A DNA stretch of 64,000 nt from Molossus alvarezi (Eukaryota > Chordata > Mammalia > Chiroptera > Molossidae). This document shows positions 12,111 to 22,380 of this stretch, one piece after another. The stretch is from assembly GCA_037176705.1 (NCBI GenBank), contig CM073898.1:22614488-22678487 (forward strand), in the 5' to 3' direction. The notes below the pieces were generated by a model. That model did not search any database, was not told where the DNA came from, and worked only from the letters and a program-made list of their open reading frames with translations. Position 1 is the first letter of the stretch; each line of letters starts with the position of its first letter. The translations under genes and the position numbers were made by a program.

Positions 12111-12940
12111 TCAGCCTCCTCAAACACCAGTAAAAGAAAAGCTCTGCACAGTCTCCTTCCTAGAAGCCTTCCATCATGTACATTTGATCAGAATGGCCTA
12201 GCAGCAGGGTGCCTGGTAATTTGAGTTCCAATGTATGTCAAAAAGATAAGACATATACTAATGGACATTTCCTTAAATATATTAGTGCTATTAAAATAAA
12301 CAATGGGCATTATGGAAAAGACCAACATTCATGACAAGGCCTTACTTTTTTAATAGGCAAAAAATAATAGTATATAGCCTGCCTTATAGAAAATAATAAC
12401 AATAATTTAAACTTATTTTATAGTTAATTGACCAATATTACCTAAGGTTAATTTCTTATAATAAAAAGAGCAGTTTTTTAAATTATAGACCACTATATTT
12501 ATATTAGTTTTTTGTTAAGCTTCATAAAACAAAGCATTTAGGAAAATCTTAATGATGTTCTTTCTGCTACATTAAAATAGTTAGATGTTCAAATCTAATT
12601 ATATCATTGGTATCCAATTATTAATGCTCATTATATTACAGAAGCAGTATTAAAATATTACCAAAGAAATAATCAATTCATTTTATAAAGTGGTCTATGC
12701 AAATAACTAGTCTTATTATTGCCATAATAAAATGGAATAAATATTTTTTAAATCTAATGGTTTACTTATATTCTTAATTCTAATTTTTCTATTTTATTTA
12801 CCTTTTCTATTTTAATGCAATAATTATTCACTTAGTGAACTTTTATTTAGATGTGTCGCATAGTGTGCTTCATAGAAGGCACTAATTTACAATGAAATGT
12901 CAAGATTAACTTATAATAAAAAACTAGGGGAAGTATTGTA
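12111..12940. other. Unassigned AT-rich stretch
   Basis: No gene or repeat I can name with confidence. Around 12825-12890 a TTCACTTAGTGAACTTTTAT word hints at an old inverted L2 end but is too diverged to call. Confidence 0.4.
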
Positions 12941-12949
12941 TGTGTAGGC

Positions 12950-13083
12950 ATCATGGAATATGGTGTCAGAAACCTGAATTTAGGTTCCCATTTACTAACT
13001 ACTAGCTATAACCTTGGAGTAAATTACTCAATCGCCTTTATTTGCCTCATTTACAGTAGTGGGGATATAATTATTACTAAGTA
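12950..13083 (+). mobile_element. MIR SINE fragment
   Basis: Follows the MIR core: CCTGAATTTAGGTTCCCATT, ACTAACTACTAGCTATAACC, TTGGAGTAAATTACTCAATC, TTTGCCTCATTTACAGTAGT, GGGGATATAATTATTACTAA. Old, with no TSD visible. Confidence 0.7.
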
Positions 13084-13084
13084 C

Positions 13085-13200
13085 CTAAGAAGTGCCAGCT
13101 GTGTGACAGGTGGTTTCTATACATGGACATAATTAAATGTCACAATATTACTACTGAGTTTTATCCTTATTATCGCAGAGTTGAGATGAGAAACTAAGTT
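13085..13200 (-). mobile_element. MIR SINE fragment, head-to-head neighbour
   Basis: Inverted MIR: AGTGCCAGCTGTGTGAC, ATACATGGACATAATTAAAT, TTATCCTTATTATCGCAGAG and GATGAGAAACTAAG follow the reversed MIR order. It abuts the plus-strand MIR. Confidence 0.6.
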
Positions 13201-13326
13201 GATTTTATGTCAAACACGTGTGCATTGTTCAGTAACACAATGAGTGCAAAAATACTATTAATAATTTTAACATCTCAATTGTTTAATTTAGGTATACAAT
13301 CATTGTAACTTTCTAAGCTTTCATTT

Positions 13327-13591
13327 ATTTATTTATTTATCCTCACCCGAGGACAATTTTTTTTTCATTTATCCTCAGATAGAGTAGGAAGGAGAGTGGG
13401 AAGAAGAGAGAGAGAGAGAAAGAGACATTGATGTGAGAGAGACACATCGAGTGGCTGCCACCCACAGGACCCCAACCAGGGCCGGAAACAAACTGCAACT
13501 AAGGTACATGCCCTTAGCGGGAACCAAAGCCAGGACTCTCTGGTCTGCAGGCTGATGCTCCAACCACTGAGCAAAACCGGCCAGGGCAGTT
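13327..13591 (-). mobile_element. Ves SINE, long form, with TSD
   Basis: Reverse complement of a long Ves element: TTATCCTCACCCGAGGAC at the tail side, GAGAGAGACACATCGAGTGG in the body, and ACTGAGCAAAACCGGCCAGG at the tRNA head. The TSD gctttcattt is exact (13317-13326, 13592-13601). The tail side shows TTTA repeats. The two overlapping minus-strand frames here are read through the SINE. Confidence 0.92.
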
Positions 13592-13604
13592 GCTTTCATT
13601 TTTA

Positions 13605-14425
13605 TTGTTGGATACTATTTTGCTCTTTGATATACCATAGTTTATTTAGATTTTCACCAGTTGAAGAATATTTAGGTTATTTTCAGTTTCGGAGCTCATT
13701 GCAGAGCTGTTATGAATAGATGTGTACAAGAATTATATGGATATTAATTTTTATTGCTTTTGGGTAGCATGGTAAGTATATGTTTGACTATATAAGAAAC
13801 TGGTGATCCAAAGTGTTTGAAGGGCATCGCAGTCCAATCAGCAAATGCGAGCATTCTGTTTTGCTACATGTACACACCAAGACTTAGAAATTTTCGTGTT
13901 TTTAGTTTTGTTTTAGATTTTTAACTTTAGCCATTCAAATATATGTATAATAATGTCTCATTGGTTTTTAATTTGCATTTTCCTAATAAATAATAAATAT
14001 GTCCATTCAAAATATTTCATATGCTTGTGATCCATGTATTCTCTTTGATGAAATTACTGTTCAAATATTTTCCAAATTTATGATATATTGTGTTTTTCTA
14101 TCATCTGAATAAATATATTTTAGAATTTGTTTTACTTATTAATAAAACTTATGTTTTATTCAATATACAGTGGCAAAAGTAGGTTTACAGTTATGAGTAT
14201 GAGAAACACAGTTTAATCTTGTATTATTATTCATTAATTATTATGTTATTTCCCATACAAATAACTGTAAACCTACTTTTGCCACACCCTGTATATCTTA
14301 TTTTTCATTTCCATAATAATGCCTTTGAAAAGCAGGTTTTCTGTATTTATTTTTTATTGTAGTAACAAAACTTAACATGAGATGCATGGTCCTGACAAAA
14401 TTTTAAGTATATAATAACATTCTTC
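13605..14425 (-). mobile_element. Old antisense LINE-1 (L1M-like), split by a MITE
   Basis: Antisense L1 ORF2 3' region and 3'UTR: ATACCATAGTTTATTTAGAT, TTCACCAGTTGAAGAATATT, AGAAACTGGTGATCC, GCCATTCAAATATATG, TAATTTGCATTTTCC, and after the MITE TTTTTTATTGTAGTAACAAA near 14347, which resembles an inverted L1 3'UTR. It is interrupted at 14168-14291 by a mariner-type MITE, so the L1 is older than that transposon. Confidence 0.7.
14168..14291. mobile_element. Mariner/Tc1-type MITE
   Basis: A 124-bp palindromic element with long terminal inverted repeats: the left end reads TGGCAAAAGTAGGTTTACAG, and the right end carries its exact complement CTGTAAACCTACTTTTGCCA followed by CACCCTG. The left terminus CAGTGGC lacks about four bases present at the right terminus (CAGGGTGTGGC when reversed). 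A TA dinucleotide flanks each side (14166-14167 and 14292-14293), the mariner target duplication. It has no coding capacity and would have needed a transposase supplied elsewhere. Confidence 0.92.
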
Positions 14426-14990
14426 CAAAACACACACGCAATATTTTCTAGGATAAAGCATATGTTAGGCCATAAAACAAGTCTCAACAAGCTCAAGAAG
14501 ATAGAAATTATATCAAGTATCTTTTCTGACCACAGTGGTGTGAAACTAGAATCAATGACAGGAGGAAAGCTGAAAAATTCTCAAATATGTGAAAATTAAA
14601 GAACACAATCCTGAACGACTAATGGATCAATAAAGAAGACAAAAAGTAAATTAAAAAAAAATTGTCAGACAAATGAAAATGGAAACACAGCTTACGAAAA
14701 TTTATGAAATGAAACCAAAGCAGTTCTAAGAGGAAAGTTTATAGTGATAAATTAATGCATCGGGTGAAAACATTCCAACTGATACCACAGAAATACAAGA
14801 CATTGTAAGAATGTTATGAATAATTTTATGGCAAATAATTGAATAATTTAGAAAAACTAATAAATACCTAAAAACATTCAACTTACCAAGAATGAATCAG
14901 GAAGAATAAAAAATCCAAACAAACTAAAAATAATTAAGAGAGTGAATCAGTAATCAAAAATTCCCAACAAAGAAAAGCCCATGGCCAGAT
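14426..14990 (+). mobile_element. Old LINE-1 ORF2 fragment (L1M-like)
   Basis: Sense-strand L1 wording from the end of endonuclease into the linker and early RT: TCTTTTCTGACCACAGTGG near 14521 (S-D-H motif region), AAGCAGTTCTAAGAGGAAAG near 14718, GATACCACAGAAATACAAG near 14780, and AAGCCCATGGCCAGATGGCC near 14976. Many stops. It lies directly behind an antisense L1 fragment, giving a head-to-head old L1 arrangement. Confidence 0.7.
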
Positions 14991-16002
14991 GGCCACCCCT
15001 CCTTAACATCTTCATTGAGAGACACTGCTGAGAGATTCTGCTTCTGCTTCTGCTTCTGATAGGTGTGGCTATTTTACTTCCAGTAGAACTATATATATTT
15101 AGCCTTAGAGGAGAGCTTGATATAATTTTATATAGATAGTCGCCTATGATTTTGTCCTGTCGATACATTACAATTTAAAAGTGTTACTTCCAAATATTGC
15201 AAACATTTAAAAATAAATCTATATTTCTTTTAAAATCAGCTGATAAAATAATTTTGAAATAGATAATCATTTAAGGATAATTTTCAGCATCAGATTAAAA
15301 TGTTTTTAGTTAACTATAATGCTGTTAAATTTGTTTAAAAATTTATATTATCTGTGCTAAAACATGTCCTTTGAAATATCATATGCACCAGTACATTTTA
15401 AGGCTTCTGATTTTTTTTTAAGTATAGCAGTAAACATATACTTAATTTGGATTAAACATCAGCAATTCCAATTTAGGAGAATGGGATTGCTAACTTTTTA
15501 AGATACGACCTATTGCTGCTATTAAGTAGCAATGTTTGAAAGCAATTATAATTTATAATTTCCTATTTATAGTATTAGACATTGCTATAAAATAATGAAC
15601 TTACTTAAAAATATACCAAACGTGAATATTTTCTAAAGTGCGGGTCCATTTCCAACAGCTATCATGAAACCATGTTGTTATTGTCGAGAACAGATTCATA
15701 AGTGATCTTAGGGATTGCTGCTTCTTTTTTATGTCTATAATGATAACAAGTCTTTACCATTTAAGGATGAATTTGAATTTTGGAAATACTAAAAAAAATC
15801 ATTTCGATCAGATTATGTTTAGTGAAAATTGTGATCAAGCAAAGTGAAACTGCGGAATTATTTAAAGAACAGTTTAAAAGATAGCACATTATAAGCCTGA
15901 AAGATTTCAGGGTGAAACCGCTAATCAATAGACCCCAAACAAGACCAGGAATAAAAGCTCAAAGGAGGATGAGCACTATCAGGTCTCAACTTTGGCTGCA
16001 TT
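14991..16002. other. Unassigned stretch
   Basis: No gene recognised. Contains a short (CTTCTG)n run at about 15040-15058 and otherwise AT-rich single-copy-looking DNA. Confidence 0.45.
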
Positions 16003-16011
16003 AAGAATTAG

Positions 16012-16284
16012 CTGGGCACAGCCAGTGTGCCTCAGTGGTTGAGTGTCCACTGGTCAGGGCACATGCCTGGGTTGCGGGCTCTATCCCCAGTATGGGGTGT
16101 GCAGGAGGCAGCACATTGATTTTTCTCTCTCATTGATATTTTTATCTCTCTCCTTCTTCCTTCCTCTCTAAAAATCAATAAAACACAGCAAAAGGAAAGA
16201 AAGAAAGAAAGAAAGAAGGAAGGAAGGAAGGAAGGAAGGAAGGAAGGAAGGAAGGAAGGAAGGAAGGAAGGAAGGAAGGAAGAT

Positions 16285-16367
<83 letters not shown>

Positions 16368-16368
16368 A
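16012..16368 (+). mobile_element. Ves SINE plus expanded microsatellite tail, within one TSD
   Basis: SINE body at 16012-16192: CAGTGTGCCTCAGTGGTTGA, GGGCACATGCCTGGGTTGCG, ending AAAAATCAATAAAACACAGC. The tail continues without a break into GAAA and GGAA repeats up to 16368. The TSD aagaattag lies before the SINE (16003-16011) and after the microsatellite (16369-16377), showing that the microsatellite arose inside the inserted element, from its A-rich tail. The minus-strand frame across the tail is a repeat artefact. Confidence 0.93.
16193..16368. repeat. Compound (GAAA)n(GGAA)n(GAAA)n microsatellite
   Basis: A short GAAA run, then a long AAGG/GGAA block (about 16215-16282), then a long GAAA block. 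Purely purine on this strand for about 175 bp, so likely highly variable in length and capable of forming triplex-type structure. Confidence 0.98.
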
Positions 16369-16377
16369 AAGAATTAG

Positions 16378-16669
16378 TTGGTAGTATTTAAAACGAAGAA
16401 CTAATGGGGCCATTCTTGGTTTTTAAAATTAATCCTAATTGTCAGTATATTTTTGAAAACTCTTATTATCCTGAATTAAGTTGATGCACAGTTCTCAAAT
16501 TAAGAAAAAGTTTGTTTGGCTGAGGAATCTCAATACTGGCTGTGAAATGCTGGAATTTAAATCTCTGCTGCACTGAGACGTCCAAGCAGAGCTGTCAGCT
16601 GCTACACGGAGCAGCTTCAGGAGCAGAGAAGGCCTGATGTCAACATTCCATCTTACTTGCTTTCCCATT
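16378..16669. other. Unassigned stretch
   Basis: No feature recognised; slightly GC-richer DNA around 16555-16650 between the Ves/microsatellite and the hAT element. Confidence 0.4.
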
Positions 16670-16677
16670 TTCTAGAG

Positions 16678-16945
16678 CAGTGATTTTTCAACCTTTTTCG
16701 TCTCATGACACACATAAACTAATTACTGGAATTCTGTGGCAAATAAAAAAAGTATAGTTTTTGCCGATCTGTCAAAAACTAGGTATAATTTTGATTCATT
16801 CAGACTGGATGGCTATTGTCTTGTTGGCTGTTGTTATTTTTTTATTTGACAATCCGAGGGAAAAGAGGTCAGTGCCCCTGGCAAAATAAATAGTCAGGTA
16901 TTGTATGTTTTAAAAATCTTGCAGCACACCGGTTGAAACTTGCTG
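16678..16945. mobile_element. Non-autonomous hAT-type DNA transposon
   Basis: 268 bp beginning CAGTGATTTTTCAACC and ending GGTTGAAACTTGCTG, so the termini are imperfect inverted repeats of CAGYG...TTTCAACC type, with TCATGACACAC and CAGCACACC subterminal words. It is flanked by a perfect 8-bp TSD ttctagag (16670-16677 and 16946-16953), the hAT signature. No transposase frame. Elements with this ending occur in vespertilionid bats; family name not verified. Confidence 0.9.
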
Positions 16946-16953
16946 TTCTAGAG

Positions 16954-19900
16954 GACATCTGAACAATGTCTAAGATGCCATCACTTTAGTCCTTAAGATT
17001 TTGATCCTGTTTCAAAAACAATATATCTTTGGGGATGGGGGCATGACACCTTCATCTATTATTTGAGTACAAAATATACACACATACAAACAATCTGAGA
17101 AGTTCTACAGCGGGGAAACATTAGGGATAAAGAGCCAGTTAAAATAAAATAGAAGAAATTTCTAGTTTGAAAGTTCAGCACTGTCAAAGGAAGAATGTAT
17201 TACAGGAAGTTGCAGACTTCCAAACTAATATGCTTTAAAATTATTCCCAAATTTAGACTTACTGATTTTTAAAATATTTACTTATAAAGAATTTTGAACA
17301 TGATCAATAAATACTAGAGAAGCACATCAGAGTTCAACAAATTCTTACATCCTTAAGATGACAGATTGCTCAGAGCCTACATGTTATTTCTGGGTCAAAA
17401 TTTAGTCTATTTAATTCACATGTAGTCTTGTAAGTATTTACTATTTTATTAATATTTTTATCATTAAAAATTTCCCCTTAAAAAATAAAAATTCTTTTTT
17501 ACTTTAATATTTAATATTTCTATATTTTGTTTTCACAGCTAAGACGTTCTAATGGTTATAGGATTAATAATATTTATAGTTAATTTACAAAAACATTAAT
17601 CATCTGTTTCTAACTGAATTTTTGTGATAGTCTATTTTACTAATTTCTATTATAGATGACAATAAAAATGTCCACCTTCATTCCACTCCGGCTATGTTTG
17701 TCTCCTATACGAAGAAATGATCTTATATGAGAATCACAATAAGATACTTTAATGTCACTACTTCTCTCCATACCTTCATAGATGGTATCAGACTTGCCTT
17801 CTTGGCATAAACAATCAGCTCTCTGGACAAAATTGGTGTTGCAATTGCCATAGGAAAAACTGTGATAATACGCTTTTGTATGTGTAGGACTTGTTTATTT
17901 GGATGCTTTAGTAAGAAATCTTATTCCACCTCAATTCTCTTCTTTCAAAGTTTTCAGTGTTAAAGAACTTGTAGACACATCTTTTCTTTGGACTATGGCC
18001 TCCTTTCTAGTTGCTCTTCATGATCTGAAGACCTTTGGTATCAATATGGTTCTGGATAGAATCAACTCTATGAACACGTGGTACTTCTTTGAGAAGTACT
18101 GTTTGCAGTTATTATAAATTTTCTTTCTAATTACAAAATTACAACATTAGGCATTCAGAATCTTCAGTGATTTGTTTAATCACTATTCTGCATTATATTT
18201 GTAGCTAAATATAATCTAGCTTTGATACAGGATTTACTCTTTAACGATATAGTTATATAAAAAGAAAATGAATATCATGGCGTCTGAAATTTTTATGAAA
18301 AGTAAGCCCATAAATTATTTGTCCTGTTTTAACATTTTCCATTTAAATTAAATATGAACAATGTGTTAATATTAAAAGGCAGTTTAGCTGCATCATTTTC
18401 ATGTCCATTCACATGGGAAAAAATCATATCAAAATGATAATATATATAGGTTTTTACACTTAAGCTTTTAATTGTCTATAATGAAAACCATTTTAAGGCA
18501 AAATAAAAATGTCAAAGGATATTATTTTTAGAAAACTCAAAGGAAAAGTCCTGAATCTACATGGTTTTATATCACTATATACACCTTAGGCCTGGCATGT
18601 ACTATTTCGGCTAATCTACATTCTGGAGTATGGAGCTTTTACCTAATATCTACTCCCTGAAGAAAGGAGAAACTTGTATATGCAAATAGAGTTAATCTGA
18701 AACACGATATCATAATGTTTTCAAAGTTACCTCCCCAAAATAATTTTCAATATATTTTTAGTATAAAGTACATTTTATCTAATGTTAATTCTTTGAAAAC
18801 ATTTACTACTCTCCAAAAAAAACTAGGTATTTTAAGTAAAGTATCTAATATTATTAATGCATACTAACAGAGTATTCCATAATTTTCAGTACCCTAAAAA
18901 TGTGAAGCATTATTTAGAGAAGCTATACTTATATAGGGATATTATAATTTATAACTAATGATTATATATAGGTATATATACATGTATAAGCATATGTTTT
19001 TTATATATATGGATATATATATATATAGTTTTTGCTCTTTTTAGTTCATTTAAATACATTTATCTTCATATACATTGATGATAAATAGGACAACCTGTTA
19101 TTTTTAGTAGGCTTTTAGAATCAGTCTATGTTATTAAAACAGGCATTTTATTATAATTTGTATATAAAATGTAATTCACTAGCAAGAAACAGCTTAAAAT
19201 TATAAAAATAAATTATAATACTTTGATTTTTATAGAACTGTATATACTTTACAAAGCCCTTCTACATATTTTGTGTCATTTAACCATGACTTGATATTTC
19301 ATAAAACAAAAAAGATATAACGTATATTTCCAGTTACTGATGTAATTATTTTTATGCTTTAGTATTCTTTTGGAATGAAAAGTGGCACTGTGGGAAGCCA
19401 CATGACAGATGTCAGGTAACAAAGAGTCCATTTAGTAAATTGAAACACTTGTTTTTCAGTCTGTGTCATCATCTATACTGTGAACCAAGAAATAATATAA
19501 TGGATACAAAATTAGCCATCTTTAATACTCCCCACTGGTGTCCAAGTCCAAATCCAACATGTGACGACATAGATTACTTACAGCATCTCACAGGAGTGCA
19601 TCAGCTGCATGGGGATCACATCTGAAGCACAGACATTCTAACAGAATTTGTCATGTCCCTCTAATTGACCTGTTTTTTAAGTTTAAGCACAGCCTTCCTC
19701 AACTAGAGGTACAAAGGACCTCTGCACCCACCTAAACATGTTCTTTACTTCAGCTAAATTATTCTATTCACTGTCCCCTAAGCGCCATATCTTTTGATTC
19801 TAAAAATGTTAGCTATACAGGTACAGATCAACCCCTACATCTGCCACCCCACAGAGGCCTTTATTGACACCATGTTCTATGCAGATATATTCCTTTTATA

Positions 19901-20477
19901 CTACATATGTTTTTTATATATGTTTTACATCAGTGGTCATCGTAGCGGTGTGTGCGTCACAGTCTGATAGATGAAAACTTTTTGAGTGGTACGAGGCAAG
20001 AGGGTTTCTGTGGACTCATTGCTTGGATCCATAACCTTTTTGTGGAAATTGATCTTATTGAGAATGTCTTTGTATTTAAGATTTGTATTGGTTCTTTTTC
20101 TATCTCCTTTTTTCTGAATTGTCTTCTCTCACTTTAGAGAGAAATGTATGTCTCTCATCAACAACCTTTCTGCAGTGTATTGAGGGGCAAACATCAATAA
20201 GATTAAATATTGTTGTGTGAGAAACCTACTTTAATGACAGCACATCCCCCAGTGACTGCTTAGTGACACTCCCTGATGCAGGCACGCATCAATTTAGGGT
20301 GAGGCATGGCACATGGTGAAATATGTGAAATATTGTTAGAATGTTTTGAAATCAAATTGAAGTGTACAGGACTGTAGAGAGGGGCAGGGAGATCATTGAC
20401 AATTCTATTTTCACGGCATTAACTGTTGCATATCCCAGCATTTGAGTGAGAGCCTCAAAGCTATATAAGTTAATCCC
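16954..20477. other. Long unassigned AT-rich stretch
   Basis: About 3.5 kb with no recognised gene or RNA. TA-rich low complexity lies at about 18950-19030. Plus-strand frames at 17899-18117, 19440-19625 and 19952-20137 show no motif I recognise. The segment 17640-18120 has less AT bias than its surroundings and could hide a decayed retrocopy, but no frame stays open on either strand. Confidence 0.4.
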
Positions 20478-20491
20478 TCCTCTTCATTTTT

Positions 20492-20732
20492 TTTTTTTTA
20501 TCCTCACCCGAGGACATTTTTCCATTTGTTGTTCAGATAGAGTGGGAGGGGGAGAGAGAGAAAGAGAAACATAGACGTGAAAGAGACACATCGAGTGGCT
20601 GCCATCCACACAACCCAACCAGGGCCGGGGACAAACTGCAACCGAGGTACATGCCCTTAGCGGAAACCAAACCCAGGTCTCTCTGGACCGCAGGTCAACG
20701 CTCTAACCGCTGAGCCAAACTGGCCAGGGCCT
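20492..20732 (-). mobile_element. Ves SINE, long form, with exact 14-bp TSD
   Basis: Reverse complement Ves: TATCCTCACCCGAGGACATT at the tail, GACACATCGAGTGGCTGCC, GGTACATGCCCTTAGCGG, and the head CTGAGCCAAACTGGCCAGGG. The TSD tcctcttcattttt is identical at 20478-20491 and 20733-20746. Very similar to the copies at 13.3 and 43.1 kb. Confidence 0.95.
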
Positions 20733-20746
20733 TCCTCTTCATTTTT

Positions 20747-22365
20747 ATATATGAAAAGATTTTATTAAAGGCCTTCCTTTTTTATTTTGTTAATATCTAC
20801 AAAATAAATTAAGTTGTACTCCTGAAAGCAGACTATCCAACTAAGTCACTTTGAAAATCTTCTAAAATACTTCAGGTTTTATGGGATTGTTTTGAATGCC
20901 TACTTAGGCTCATTTTAACTCCATAGACAGATACCTCTAAAAAAGACTAGCAAATATAATTGTAAGACATTTAGTTTCAGTAAAGCATATATATCAACTC
21001 CCAGGAATATAGAAAATAATTAAATTAATGTCTGGATACAATACAAACATATGATTTAAAATTCTTTGATTTAAAGAAAATTGAAGAAAAATCCAAATGT
21101 GTTTTCAAATGGAGTACCATTTACATATTGTTGATAGCAAAATGTCACATGATTTTTGGTATATAATATAGAAAGGTTTCAAATACTTGGGTGACATTGA
21201 CATATTAAATGGTCAGCTATTTTATCTGCTCATTTATGTATGGAAAGATTTCCAGAACTTCAAATACAAAATACCAGAAATAAAATTTATTTATTGCCAA
21301 ACTGTTCTTGTTTTACTAGTAAATCATAATATTATACTGATATAAAAGACTACAAAACATTTTTAATCTCAGAAAGAGATTGATTTCCAATATTTTATTT
21401 CTTATGTTTAATAATTAAATTTTCTAATAGCATTGCATTTTTATCCATTCTCATTTAAAAGTAATGAAATTCAAATTCATTTCTTTCAGAACCTTATTGT
21501 CATAGCAATTAAAAAGTTAAATTTTATTTATATACACATAAACAAAAAAAGTTTGAAACATTTATACTTATTAAAAATGTAGGTGAATTAAAAATGCATC
21601 ATCAAAAGTCTTTTATGAAATATCAAAAACATTAAAATCACTACTGTATATATTATTAACATGTATTTATATATATGTCTCTATTATTTAAGAGTACTCA
21701 TATCCATTTTTTTTCTACTACGCTCAGTTGCCACAGTGAAAGCTATTGCTGGGTATGGCTTTCTTTCATATTTTAATTTTTTTCTCTGATACTGAAAAAT
21801 GTTTATTCACCAAATTATTATTAAATTATAACAAATTAAAACTTTATTTCTAAAATCAAATACAATTCATCTTTTTCTAGATTGAAGATAGAGAATACTC
21901 AAAATAGACCCAAACTGAAAAAGAATTACTCAGATAAAAAGCAAAATTTCCTGACAGTGGGTGTTCAAGTTTGAAATAAAATTCTGAACAAGCAAGAACT
22001 ATTTACTTCTTTCAAGGAGTTTTATGTTTAAAAATACAGAGAGACTGTCAAAATCATAAGTGCTGTGAAACAGGAAACAGGAGTTTAAGTCCTAAATCTA
22101 CCACATTTTTGCTGTGGCCTTAAATATTCATTGTTTGTCTTTTGTTTCCTCCTCTAAACTAAGTGAATCATTATATGTAATTAATCAGACATCTCTTGGA
22201 TTGAAAAACAAACGAGAAGTGCCTTGACAGTTAGGGTTTCTTATTATTACCGTGTGCAGCAGGGCACACAGACCCTACCTGAAGGCGAGTCAATTCTTGG
22301 GCATCTTTTGAAATATCCCTTTTTCGGTGAGAAAAATGGGAAATACGTGGGTTCCAAAAGCATCT
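20747..22365. other. Unassigned AT-rich stretch, possible MIR at 22060-22180
   Basis: Mostly AT-rich DNA without recognisable genes. At 22060-22180 the order GAGTTTAAGTCCTAAATCTA, CCACATTTTTGCTGTGGCC, TTTCCTCCTCTAAACTAAG follows a plus-strand MIR loosely; I give that about 0.4. Confidence 0.4.
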
Positions 22366-22380
22366 ATAAAATAAAGAATG

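Noticed and set aside
16168..16413. 81-codon minus-strand frame of Phe/Leu/Ser repeats
   Set aside because: Translation of the GAAA/GGAA microsatellite in reverse.
17640..18120. Possible decayed retrocopy or exon cluster
   Set aside because: Both strands give only short open pieces (for example a 72-codon plus frame). No A-tail, TSD, splice sites or recognisable protein words, so not called.
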